Below, piece by piece: positions 1-10,552 of a stretch of 64,000 nt of DNA. Position numbers and translations under genes: made by a program. The DNA comes from Ceratodon purpureus (Eukaryota > Streptophyta > Bryopsida > Pseudoditrichales > Ditrichaceae): positions 6,161,080 to 6,225,079 of the forward strand of contig CM026429.1 in the NCBI GenBank assembly GCA_014871385.1, given 5' to 3'. How positions within the stretch are numbered: position 1 is the stretch's first letter; each line of letters opens with the position of its first letter. The notes below the pieces were generated by a model. It saw only the letters and a list, made by a program, of their open reading frames with translations. It was not told where the DNA came from and ran no database searches.

Positions 1-242
1 AAACGAACATACACGTAGTAGGTCATGGTTTTAATAATCAATACGTTGCCCTAAGCTTTGATAAAACCAGCCATGGTGGCCGGAAACTTTGGATGCTCAA
101 AACATGAAAGAAGAAAAAATGCAGGCATATTGACAGTAATTCATTGACTGTTGTTGATATTACATTGACTACTTCGGACAAAATCACCCATGTTCTAGTG
201 TATCCATATTACACAATAGAAAAATAGCACGAAGAAGCTAAC

Positions 243-1015
243 CACAAATTCCGTCATTAACTCGTGAGGCATACACCAATTTCGGAGCTGATCCAATATT
301 TTGGCAGTAAAACTTGCCATTAGGACAGGCCGAGGTTCCTGAACGACAACAATACAGAAGTTCGAATTAGACATGTTGCAATCTTGTGCACCATATTCTC
401 ATCCTGGCGCAGACTCGAGCGAAATTGAACGAGGATTGCCTGACTATGGACAGACCATACACATCTCAAACTGTTGGGACTGCATTTGTAATCGCCAAAG
501 TTCACTGGCAATGGGTGATCAAACAGTAACTATCTTGCTTTGAATAATTTAGGTTTGTTTTGTTCAAGACAGTTGCAGCCCTTGGGATTGGTAAGAGGGA
601 CTTGGCTTAAATTCCAAGCAATGAGACTCAAAATGAAGATAAGTGGGTTTTCAAACATTGCTTATTTCATTGCAATTGTTGATGATTGGAAGATGATTGA
701 GAGATCATTCAGAGAGATCAACTAAGTTTTAGCTTGAACCCCCTGTCAAGAGAAAACGTGAGCATACTCACCAGGCTCGTCTGTCCCATCTGCACAATCA
801 CAGAAATTGTCGTTGAGCCGCTCCCGAGGAAACGACTTGGACCCATCCTTGCACCAGATAGTCTCACCCTGGTAATGAGCCAAATCTGTGTCCAAAACCT
901 CATCCATGTCAACACCCCACCCATCGTTCCACGACCACCGAAGACCCATCCCGCAGACAATATTCCATTCCGAACCCACACAACATAACCCCCAAATACT
1001 CTCCTCCCAAAACAA
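243..1015 (-). CDS. Glucosidase II beta subunit-like protein, 5' part (runs off the left edge)
   Basis: Two exons are visible. One ends at a GT donor at 771-770 and encodes [20 protein letters not shown] followed by ADGTDEPG. The other (338-243, acceptor AG 340-339) encodes [18 protein letters not shown] followed by [13 protein letters not shown]. Joined in phase 1 they give the Cys-rich, Ca-binding LDL-receptor-A-like N-terminal domain of the PRKCSH/glucosidase II beta family. That family's full-length members anchor the ER enzyme trimming N-glycan glucose; plants also have short paralogues carrying only this domain, and the [12 protein letters not shown] wording resembles those. Further exons must lie left of base 1. 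The N-terminus is unclear: the open frame reaches 1015, but no convincing signal peptide is seen, so the start may be the Met at 907, an unseen upstream exon, or damaged. Family assignment is solid; functionality is unknown. Confidence 0.72.
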
Positions 1016-1484
1016 TCAAATCCTTCATGATCCTCCACCCTAATCTCATACACAACTGTTTAATACTCTCCTACACCATGCAACCACCTGAACCTGATCA
1101 TAACTCCAACACATACCAACTTGAATTCACCGCATTTCCTCCACAATTCCGATCAAGGCAGTTCAAGTACGTTCATCTGAACCCCCATCCTAACCCATCT
1201 CAAATCAAACTCCAGTAATATAACTGTCAACCGCTAGATCATGAGAATCTGTAACTGAAACTGAGTGATGAGTTCTGATCCTAAAGATGAAGATCGGATC
1301 AGGTGAGCTTGATTACTTACCTCGAGGATCGATTCCACGGATCGGTGAAGACTGGTCTGCTATGGTGAAGCATGTCACGGACGTCGACAGTATGATTGCT
1401 AGCGTGAGGTGGAAGCTCCGGCATTGTGGAAGGTGGAGCATGATGGATGATGAGGTTTCGATGAGGGATGAGTTGGTCTAGTAG

Positions 1485-2580
1485 ACAGTGGAGTGCATTT
1501 CGGAGTCACGGCGATCCTCGTGCAAGACGATGATCATGATGATCATCGGAGGTCAGACATCGCCATCGCCGGAGTGTTTGTTGCCAACAGTCGCAGCTTT
1601 CGTGCCAACAGTCGCAGCTTTCGTGCCAACAGTCATCACTCATCATCATCGTCATCGACTCTCCTTTTCATTCATCATTCGATCTGGTGCTTTCATCCCT
1701 CTGGGATGCTTCTTCCCAAGTTGGACGGAGTTTAAGTTAGTTTGTGAATTCCAAGGTATTTTTTTTTCAACTAAGATTCACACTGAGCCAGCCACCAAAA
1801 ACCAGGGGCAAGGTAACTTAGTGGTGCATATTTTTGACTGAATTTCAGCTTTGCATACGTAGGCATGTGATACAAAAAGTTTGTAAGTTTCGGATGCTCT
1901 GCTTAGTGCAAAGGCATTTAAAAATTTAAAAAAAATTAAAAAAAATAAATTAAAAAAAAACACGTTATTTGAGCATTTCTATAATTTGTGTGAGTTTTAA
2001 GCTTTCAAGTATTGAGTGGCCATTAATTGCCAAGTCTTGGTTGTCACAAGAGGTTGGATTTTGAAAATAGTGCGCTTACTGTGCTAATATGCACTCAACT
2101 TTTCCAAGCACATAGATAATGAGAATATTATTTGACACTTTTGAAACTATGTTGGGTGGTTTTTGGAACACAAATCCTTAATTTTAGGAGTTGGAGATAT
2201 ACATTGATACTTTAATATGAGTTGGCTAGAGTGGTTGAAGGGATGGGGTTAAGATTACATCTAGCCTGCTTGGCTAAACTTGGCTCGCTCCCACTACATC
2301 ACCTTATTTGAGTTTAACATTTTTTTTTTTTTACCTCATTTATGCTTATAGTTGAAGAAAATACTTGAATAAAACAATTGTAGACCTCATTTGATTAAAA
2401 TTTGTTTTGAATTGAATTTTGCGAAGATATTGACAAGAGTGGTATTAAATACAATAGTGACAATATGTTGCCAAGAGAATAGTTTTATACTTCTTTTAGC
2501 ATGAGTAAATTATGGGGCACTCATTTGGTGCTAATGCACAATCATTTTTATAAGCTCTTATTAATCTTCATTGTAAAAAG
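1485..2580 (+). repeat. Dispersed 1.1-kb repeat, copy 1 (direct repeat of 6392-7560)
   Basis: Starts at ACAGTGGAGTGCATTT and can be aligned with 6392-7560 over its whole length. Shared blocks include GGAGTCACGGCGATCCTCG near the start, GTTGGATTTTGAAAATAGTG in the middle (about 2051) and TTTTATACTTCTTTTAGCAT near the end (about 2480). Copy 1 has a tandem duplication of about 23 bp (GCCAACAGTCGCAGCTTTCG units at 1585-1630) where copy 2 has a single unit. No TG...CA termini are seen, so it is not an obvious LTR. The family is not recognised. Confidence 0.75.
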
Positions 2581-2651
2581 AATTGTGCCAGTCATTTTTG
2601 TGGCTCTATACTCATCAAAAGCTTAGGTCAGTGACTCAATGATTAACTTAC

Positions 2652-3751
2652 CATAATTTTGGCATGATCATTAGGAGTAAGATCACCATTCACATCAACC
2701 ACAAGTGGCTCAAGAGCCCATTCATGGTTGATAAGCAGATGAAGAAACCTACATGGTTACAAGGATTTCTGACATGTCAGAACAAATAACAAGCTCTCAA
2801 ACCCTCTTGCAGCAAAAGAAACATATAGAAATGCTGAAAATTTTTGTGATTTATTTGGAGAGATCCAAAAAACAGACGCAATAATAATTGATCAGACTGG
2901 GAAAAATCTCAACATCAATTGATTTCCACCAATGATCTAATGGTAACAAAAATATCCATTCTTGCTCAACTAAAATCAGAGCTTAACCTCTCAACATTGA
3001 AAAAAAGTGAATTGTAAGACATAAACCAAGCCACCTTAAGAACCCGGTAACACTTGACGATGGAGGGAGATGTGGAAAGGGATGCACACAAACATATGTC
3101 ACCAGTAATTCAATAACCTCCTTGGTCAAAACACCTGAAAAGAAATGAGACCATATCCATCGCTTTGCAAGACGAACAGTTGGCCCAAATGCCGGATATG
3201 TACCATACAAGCCCTGTATTAAACTTGAATGTGAACTTTGAAGCAATAGGTCTTGAGTAGAAGAGACTGTCCCCAACTGCTCATCATCCTTGGAAGTCAT
3301 GGCTCTTGTAGGATCCTTGTCGTACATGAGTAACAGTCTGAAGACATAACCCTCCATTATGATATCAACCGCATCCTCAGAGGCAATGCACCCAACACCG
3401 TATTTCTTTCGCAAGCTGTACAGAAATTATGAAGAGCATTTATCAGTCCAGTACACTCTTCGTCATCAGAGTTTACAATATGAACAACAAGCTAGTGTCT
3501 GGTAAGACCTGAGGGTTTCGGCATTTCAGCGTTCCATATCTCTCTAAGCAATAAACAAATCTATGGGGTAACTGCAGTCACATTAATGATCATTTTATAT
3601 CAGCAAACGACTAAAAACAGGTAATAGTTGAAGCCCTCCGGGAATGTAATCAGTTGGGGCCATTTTACCTTTGAGCAATCTGTAAGCAAAAAGCAGCCTT
3701 TGTTTCCCTTATAGCAACTGGAGCTTCAGGCCAATTTCCGGAACCTTCCAG
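2652..3751 (-). pseudogene. NOL6/Nrap (nucleolar protein 6) gene fragment
   Basis: Three exons splice in frame: 3751-3669 (EGSGNWPEAPVAIRETKAAF), 3415-3035 (ASEDAVDIIMEGYVFRL, SSHSSLIQGLYGTYPAFGP, VRLAKRWIWSHFFSGVLTKE, TGFLR) and 2748-2652 (FLHLLINHEWALEPLVVDVN GDLTPNDHAKIM in two parts). Each has GT-AG borders (for example donor at 3034-3033, acceptor at 2750-2749). The order and wording match the C-terminal half of Nrap/NOL6/Utp22, a nucleolar pre-rRNA processing protein of the small-subunit processome. The N-terminal half is not found upstream, and the last domain is missing because a dispersed repeat begins about 70 bp past the last exon. Reading frames are intact within the fragment, so the truncation may be recent. 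A distant continuation outside the window cannot be excluded but is unlikely given the opposing gene at 4938 and the glucosidase gene at 243. Confidence 0.72.
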
Positions 3752-4937
3752 CTGCAATCACCAAGTTGACAACAGGAAAGTCATGCACAAGATATTCTTT
3801 GTAGAAATTTTCATTTCAAAATAAAACTCTCGAACAATGGCCACAGTGGTAGTGAGGTAGAAACACTTTTGCAAAATGGAATGTGAACAAATGGAAAAAA
3901 GTGCACATGGAACCAATGCACACAACAACCAACTACCAGGCGCATGATCAAAGAGAAACAGCAGAAACACAACAAATAACAATATCCACGCAGTTTATAA
4001 TAAACACGCACAAAAACGAGCCTGAAGGCGCACAGAACAGTGACCTTGTGGTTGCTAATCACTCATGGCACTCTCTTAAAAAATTAAAATTTCAAAATTT
4101 ACCAATACCGTAAGCCTCCAGACCATTACCGATAACAAGCGTGTGTTGAAGTACCTGGTTCCCATGCATACACCCTGAGCATTGTTTTGAGTTTGTAGCG
4201 GAATGGTTTTTGCAATCGATATGGATTTAGGGTCAGGGTTCGGTCGATGACCAAACCGTAGTTGGATTTTCGGTTTTGGAGGGGTCTGACTACCCCCCGA
4301 GGGAGGGCTCCCATATGTGCTCATAGCTCTCTCACGCCATGACTTGTCGTTCCCGCTTGCACCTCTCTTTATCTGGGTTCGATCTGGTTGGGAGGTGGGA
4401 GGCTGGTTTGGATGCGTAGCTTCGTGCTCTTATCTCTCTCGCTTATGTTATCTCTGCTGGAGTTTAGGGGTTCTGTTTAGGTTCGTCTTCTAACATGTTT
4501 GTGAGGTTTGGTTGTCCGGTGTCGAGTCTCGTACGCTTTTTGTGTAAGTTTTTTGACTGGTGCTCTGAGGCTGTGAAGCCTGGTGGAACCTTAATAAGCT
4601 CAAATTCTAAATCTGACATATAAGGTTTAGTGGATTAAGAAAGAATGTTCTCTCGCCTGATAAGGACCTTTGTGATCTGTGCCCACAGAAATGTTCGATG
4701 TTGTTGCATGATTTCTTTATCGAGATAACAAAGTTTTCAGCTGTTCCTTGTGGTGGATTGCGCACTTGCGTGATAAGGTGTAGGTGTTGCAGTTGCAATG
4801 GGTGACTGGAAAATTGCTTGGGAAATTTTAGAGGTTTGTTGTGGTGTTTTCAGCAGTTCTTTTGTTTTACTACTGCCGGTATTGTTGTGAAGCATTCTAA
4901 GAGGTGAAGTTGCATGTTTTGTTGCTGCCAGAGCTCC

Positions 4938-6443
4938 ATGATGGCCTCCATAGACCTGGACACGTTCTTTGAAGGTTTTGGACTTCGACCTGAAACCGTT
5001 CGTAAAATCAAGGAGACGGGATTGACTGCAACAACGCTCATATCTAACGTTGATGAGCTCCCGTCGTTATTAGAGGCGATTAATCGACATCACCAGCTGA
5101 CGCTTGCGGAGGAATGGGGCATCAAAGGCGCTGCGAAGAAGTGGCTACGAGGTGGGAACTGTGACCTTTTGCTAGAATTTTCACTTCTAAAACTAGTCAA
5201 GAAGTAGGGTATCATGCGGTATGATTTTATTTTTTTGCGACCTGACAGGGTTTAGGGTTTATGGTGTGAAGTCGTATCATATTAGAAAGAGCTACTACTT
5301 GTTGGATGCTCTGGCCTTTTTTTAGGTGTCTTGAAATTTTTTGGATTGTTTTTCATTTGTTGTTTGATTGAATCCGTCCTCTCGTACTTCAAGGTTTTTG
5401 TTCTTCACCTTGTGAACTTGCGCTCTTTTGGCAATGCTGGTTTCTTAAGGTTTCTTCAATGCACTGATTGCAAACCTAGAGATTGTTGTATTGATTCCTA
5501 TCTCGTCTTTTTGCTTAGAATAGCGGGTTAGGGTAGTACCTCATTTAATCGCCCAACATTGACTGTGACCGTTGTGTTTGCAGAGGAAGTGCGAGCTTCA
5601 AAGAAACCAACGGTGCCAAAACTGGATTCAGCTGCGATATTTGCTAAACAATGTGCGTATATGCAGGACCTGTTGGCGCCCCCTGATGAGCTCCCCATTG
5701 CAGCCGCAAAAATTAAGGAATTTTTGGCCACAATACAAGGACCGCTTCCAGTTCAGAATCGTCACACGATGGAATCTGTAAAGGATGATCGGTTGGTCAA
5801 GTTATGTAGTCCAGGGGAGCAGAAAATTGCAATGCAAGTGGACATTATCTTGTCTCATTATTGCAAGATTCCTGTACGCAATGAGACAGATAGCTTGCAC
5901 ATTTTGCGGCTACTCACTGGAGATTTTCTGCTATTCATAAACTCCTTTGCCCCAGCCAAATGCGAATTGCCGTCCTTAGAGACGTCAATGGATTCAGGCA
6001 GAATTGTCACTTCCGCTGCCGTTTCGGCACTTGTTCACCTCATGCGTCCACATTATACGCTGTATCTGAGGAACGCACTCATTCTCCGGTGGAAGAATAA
6101 GTTAGACGAAGGAGAATTTCAAACAGCTTTGGAAGAAAACACCAATAAATTGAAGGTATGGAGCCCTCTTTACTATGGTGAATTGCCGTATGTGATCGGA
6201 GGCTGCAGCACTGGAAGATCATTTCAGTGGTTAAAGCTGTCACCAAAAGATAGGAAGATTATTGCTGAACCTATCTCACAGATCTTTGATACACATCGGG
6301 AGACTAGTGTAGCTAAATTGCTGCATAGTGTAGTTCAAATGCATCGGCTCTTACAAAAGCTGGAGCAAAAATTAACCACACCTATCCCTATACAGTGGAG
6401 TGCATTTTGGAGTCACGGCGATCCTCGTGCAAGACGATCATGA
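4938..6443 (+). CDS. Unknown two-exon protein, 3' end replaced by a repeat
   Basis: Exon 1 (4938-5151) starts with MMASIDLDTFFEGFGLRP and ends at a GT donor. Exon 2 begins after the AG at 5582-5583 and is open to a TGA at 6441-6443, giving about 357 residues. The first 70 residues look like a small helical SAM-type bundle (inference). Residues 75-340 are a well-formed globular sequence (for example LVHLMRPHYTLYLRNALILRW and WSPLYYGELPYVIGG) that I do not recognise. The frame runs into the dispersed repeat at 6392, so the last 15 or so residues (WSAFWSHGDPRARRS) are repeat-encoded and the native C-terminus is lost. A short uORF-like Met in the same frame lies at 4914. It could be a host gene truncated by insertion, or a transposon-borne gene. 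It diverges from the NOL6 fragment on the other strand. Confidence 0.5.
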
Positions 6444-7560
6444 TGATCATCGGACGTGGGGCATCGCCATCGCCGGAGTGTTTGTTGCCAACAGTCGCAG
6501 CTTTCGTGCCAACAGTCATCACGGCTGAGAGTCATCATCATCATCGACGTACTCTCCACTTTCATCCATCATTTGGTCTGAAACTTTCATCCTTTAGGAA
6601 GATCCTTCCCTTTAAATTTGTGAATTTAACCCTCTTTTTTTTAACCAAGATTCACAAGGGGCACACTGGACCAGCCACCAAAAACCAGGGGTAAGGTAGT
6701 GGTGCATATTTTGGATTTCAGCTTTGCATGTGTAGTGCTCCTACAAGGTTAGTGCAAAAAGGTTAGTGCACATACAAAAAGTGCAAAGCATCCAAAACCT
6801 TTATAAACTTTATATGTTTGCTCATACACACACAAAATGTTTATAGGTTTTGGATGCTCACCAAGGTTAGTGCAAAGGTTTTTTTATAAAAATTTAAAAA
6901 ATAATAATAATAATAAAAATTAAAATTAAAAACCAGGATTTTTGAGCATTTTTGTAAATTTTTATGAGTTTTTTTAAGATTTATGAGCGTCCTAGTTGTT
7001 ATGAGAGGTTGGATTTTGAAAATAGTGCGCTTACTTTGCCAATTAGATGGACTCAATTTTCACCAAGCATAGAAGTAATTAGAACATTCTTAGAAATTTT
7101 TGGAAACTAGATAGGGTGGTTTTTGGAACCCAACCCCTGAATCTTAAGAGTTGGAAATTGGGCTTAGTTAGAAATGGACATTGCTACTTTAATATGAGTT
7201 CGCTAGAGTCGTTGAAGGGATGGGGTTAACATTACATCCAGGCAATTTGGCTAAACTTGGTTCGTTGGCCTATACATCATCCTATTTAAGTTTAATACCT
7301 TTACTTTACCTCATCGATGCTTAGATTTGAAGAAAATACTTGAATATAGCAATCGTAGACTTCAATTGTTTTAAATATATATTTTGCAAAAATATTGACA
7401 ACAGTGATTATAAATACAATAACGACACAATAACAACAATAAATTGCTAAGAAAATAGTTTTATACTTCTTTTAGCATGAACAGATTATGCGGCCGCCAT
7501 TTGGCCCTAATGTACAAGCATTTTTATAAGCCATTATCAATCTACATAATCAAATAAAAG
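6392..7560 (+). repeat. Dispersed 1.1-kb repeat, copy 2
   Basis: Second copy of the 1485-2580 repeat, same orientation, visibly diverged by substitutions and small indels. It begins ACAGTGGAGTGCATTTTGG at the point where the unknown 4938-6443 frame loses its own sequence. The end is near TTTTTATAAGCC followed by a short A-rich tail (about 7540-7560). I see no clear target-site duplication around either copy. Confidence 0.72.
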
Positions 7561-8810
7561 AATGTACATCCATTCTATCATGATATTTTTAGATTAACAA
7601 AATAATTATGACTTTCCAATAAATAACATGTATATGTATGTTTGATTATATACACATACATACATAAATTTCATTGTATATCTTTGGTATGGACTATATT
7701 AGTTTAAAGTTCAAAAAATTATTTAGAAAATATAAAACACAGTCATTTTTCAATATTTTAGATTTTTTTATTTTTTTTAAATCACGAATTCATTTATAAC
7801 GTACACTATGTGAAAATATAGATAAATATATAAATGTAGATTGTATCAAAAGATGCTTAGAGGTATTTCAAACGACATGTAAAAAATCCTTAAGTGGTAG
7901 AAAATGTTACATGTTTTGAAAAGACATTTAGATTGAATTTCATGTAGGGATCCTATCAAATTGATTTAAGATTGAATGAAAAGGACACAATTTTTTTACA
8001 TTATGCATTTAAAATCAAAAATACTAAATCTCACGATGTGTTGAAGCTCTTATATATAAAACATATATTAAAAGAAAAGAACCATTGTTACATTTCTTTA
8101 GCTATAGACAAATTACAATTGATTTTCAATGACTTTTACGGAAGGAGTAATTTATTATTTATGTATTGTATCTATTATATTTATTATTGTAGTTGTTATG
8201 GAATTTGCAAGTTCATCATGAAAACCATAAATACAATGTAAGATATCTGAAGCAAATGAAATTAAGAACGTAAGACAATCTTAGTTTTATGTTAAAAAAT
8301 ATATTTATTATATACTATAAGAATTTGTTTAGTTTGCATTAAAAAATTGTTTTGCAAAGAATTCATGTCTACAACCTTGTTAAATTCTACAAGTATTCTT
8401 TAATTGGTTTTTTCACTACGCTCTTATCTAGATTTTTGGCATGTATTTTTAGATATAACTTTCATTTATTTTTTTATTTATTGAAAATGGTTTTCACCAG
8501 TAATTTACTCACTTTTTGAAGAAAATGTATTAGATGAGTGAAAGTTAGTACTACATATCATGGACATAGAAGAACATATATAACAATCTTTAAATATGAA
8601 ACATACAACTACAATAATATCTATTTTTTTTATAAAGTACATTGGTCAACTTTTCAATGGAATGATTATAAAAGTGCACCACACCAACTTTTAATGGTCC
8701 CACAATTACACTTACACATCACAAATCTATCCACAAATGAAGGAATCACACAACATCCTCCTCAAGTCTACCAAAATATTATCAAAGCTTTGTGGTAGAA
8801 TGTCATAATA
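7561..8810. other. AT-rich intergenic DNA, no gene seen
   Basis: Long A and T runs and simple TATATA/CATACATA patches (7625-7680). Open frames here (for example 7972-8241) have low-complexity Lys/Ile/Tyr composition expected by chance in such DNA. Nothing functional is recognised. Confidence 0.6.
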
Positions 8811-9065
8811 CCGCACGTTGATAGCAGGTTTCTTCACCCTTGAACAAATATTTATTTTTAGAAAAATAAGTTCCATCTCCCAAAAAATCAATTCCTTGGG
8901 TTTTTGGTTTTTTTCAAAAAAACACAAAAATATCCTTACATGGATTAAAAATAAAGAATTTTCACATGAAATAATTTCTCACGTTTTTAATTTCCCATCT
9001 TAAAAAATTTCTATTTGTTTTGTTTTTTAGAATTATATATGAACAAACCTGCTATCCACGCACAG
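8811..9065. mobile_element. Candidate MITE with imperfect terminal inverted repeats
   Basis: The left end CCGCACGTTGATAGCAGGTT (8811-8830) matches the reverse complement of AACCTGCTATCCACGCACAG (9046-9065) with a few mismatches, concentrated at the outer end; the GATAGCAGGTTT core is identical. Both ends are flanked by TA (8809-8810 and 9066-9067), which would fit a TA-targeting (Tc1/mariner, Stowaway-like) element, but a 2-bp duplication is weak evidence. The interior is AT-rich and non-coding. Confidence 0.45.
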
Positions 9066-9841
9066 TAAATTATCATGAAATCTCAATGTACTAGCTACTT
9101 CAAAAATTCATACTAACTTCAATCTCCAAAATAAAAATGTACAAAATCACACATTGGTCATTAAAATAGAAGTATAGAGTACAAACTTCTAAGTTACCTC
9201 GGTGTTACTATATTCAGAGGTCAAAAAAAACTTGACTACTTCTGTGATTGGAAGAGAGCTCCAAAAGAGGTGGAAAACCCTCACATGATTAAGGTTAGAA
9301 ATGACTCAGGCCCATTGCCGCTTTATAGACTCATACCCCGATTTAATCCTACTAAAAAGAGATTTCTAAAAAAATCCAAAGACGGACCTATTAAAAAACA
9401 CATGGATCTTCTAATTTAAGGAAAAGATGGGCATTCCCGTTAGGATTCTAATTCCATTCCCTAGCAGTACACCAATATTTGAGCAGACAGCACCTGACTA
9501 CCACACTTAGCAGATTGTATAACAACCTATCATGTTCTCCATGCAAGAATCTTCGTATTGCATATTGCATATGCTGTTGCACTTCATATATTCATGAAAA
9601 TTTGATAAATTTCCGAAAAAAAAGTTAAAAAATCAGATTTGTAATTTCTGGCCTAACATCAATTTGTATAAATTTTATCCCCATATTTTTCTCAATCCCA
9701 AATATGCTGAATGGCTTAAACTGACGGGAATACTCATCTCTACCTTAGTTGCTTGTTTCATGGCAATCAACGTCAAAAAGCAAAGCACAGTGTTCATGGG
9801 TCGGAAATGCAGAGGCGTTGAGAACGCCATGGGAACCCGGA
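9066..9841. other. Intergenic DNA, no gene seen
   Basis: Moderately AT-rich sequence between the MITE candidate and the minisatellite. Only short shadow ORFs (for example 9664-9873) are present. Presumably the distal promoter of the RPN1 gene. Confidence 0.45.
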
Positions 9842-10336
9842 AAACAGATAGAGAACAGATAGGGAACAGGTAGAGAACAATTGGGGAACATGTGAGGAAC
9901 ACATGGGGAACAGATGGGGAACAGATGGGGAACAAGAGGGGAACAACTGATAGAGAACACAAGGAACAAGAGGGGAACAAGAGGGGAACACGAGAGGAAC
10001 AAGAGGGGAACACGAGAGGAACAAGAGGGGAACAGGATGGGAACAAGAGAGGAACAAGATGGAAAGAAGAGAGGAACAAGATGGGAACAATAAGGGAACA
10101 GGAGGGGAACAAGAAGGGAACAAGAGAGGAACAAGAGAGGAACAAGAGGGGAACAGGATGGGAACAAGAGAGGAACAAGATGGGAACAATAGGGAACAGG
10201 AGGGGAACAAGAAGGGAACAAGAGAGGAACAAGAGGGGAACAGGATGGGAACAAGATGGGAACAATAAAGGAACACGGGGGAACAAGAAGGGAACAAGAG
10301 GGGAACAAGAGGGGAACAAGAGGGGAACAAATGGGA
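9842..10336. repeat. GGGAACAAGA minisatellite upstream of RPN1
   Basis: About 500 bp built from variants of a 10-11 bp unit (GGGAACAAGAG, GGAACAAGAT, GGAACAGGAT, GGAACACGAG). Higher-order blocks of about 110 bp recur, for example AACAAGATGGGAACAATA at 10077, 10167-10190 and 10253-10268. The tract ends about 215 bp before the RPN1 start codon, so it sits in the promoter or 5' UTR. Its periodicity keeps several frames open, notably Pro/Leu/Phe/Ser/Cys-repeat frames of 200-380 codons on the minus strand; these are artefacts. Confidence 0.9.
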
Positions 10337-10552
10337 AAGCAGAGTACGAGGATGCGAAGACGACGCCATCGACGCAGGGCAGCCTGAGCAATCGCACACT
10401 CCGAACCCACCACCACAATCCTCCGCAAACGCCCGCAGGGGCTGCGATTACACTCCCCACGCCACGCCCATCGCCACCCCTGCCTCCACACCTCTCCATC
10501 GACCCCCGCCTCGCCCCATTTGGCACACGGGCGAGCATTTCCGCCCCCCGCC

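Noticed and set aside
1485-7560. LTR retrotransposon with 1.1-kb LTRs
   Set aside because: No TG...CA ends, no primer-binding site or polypurine tract seen, and no gag/pol inside.
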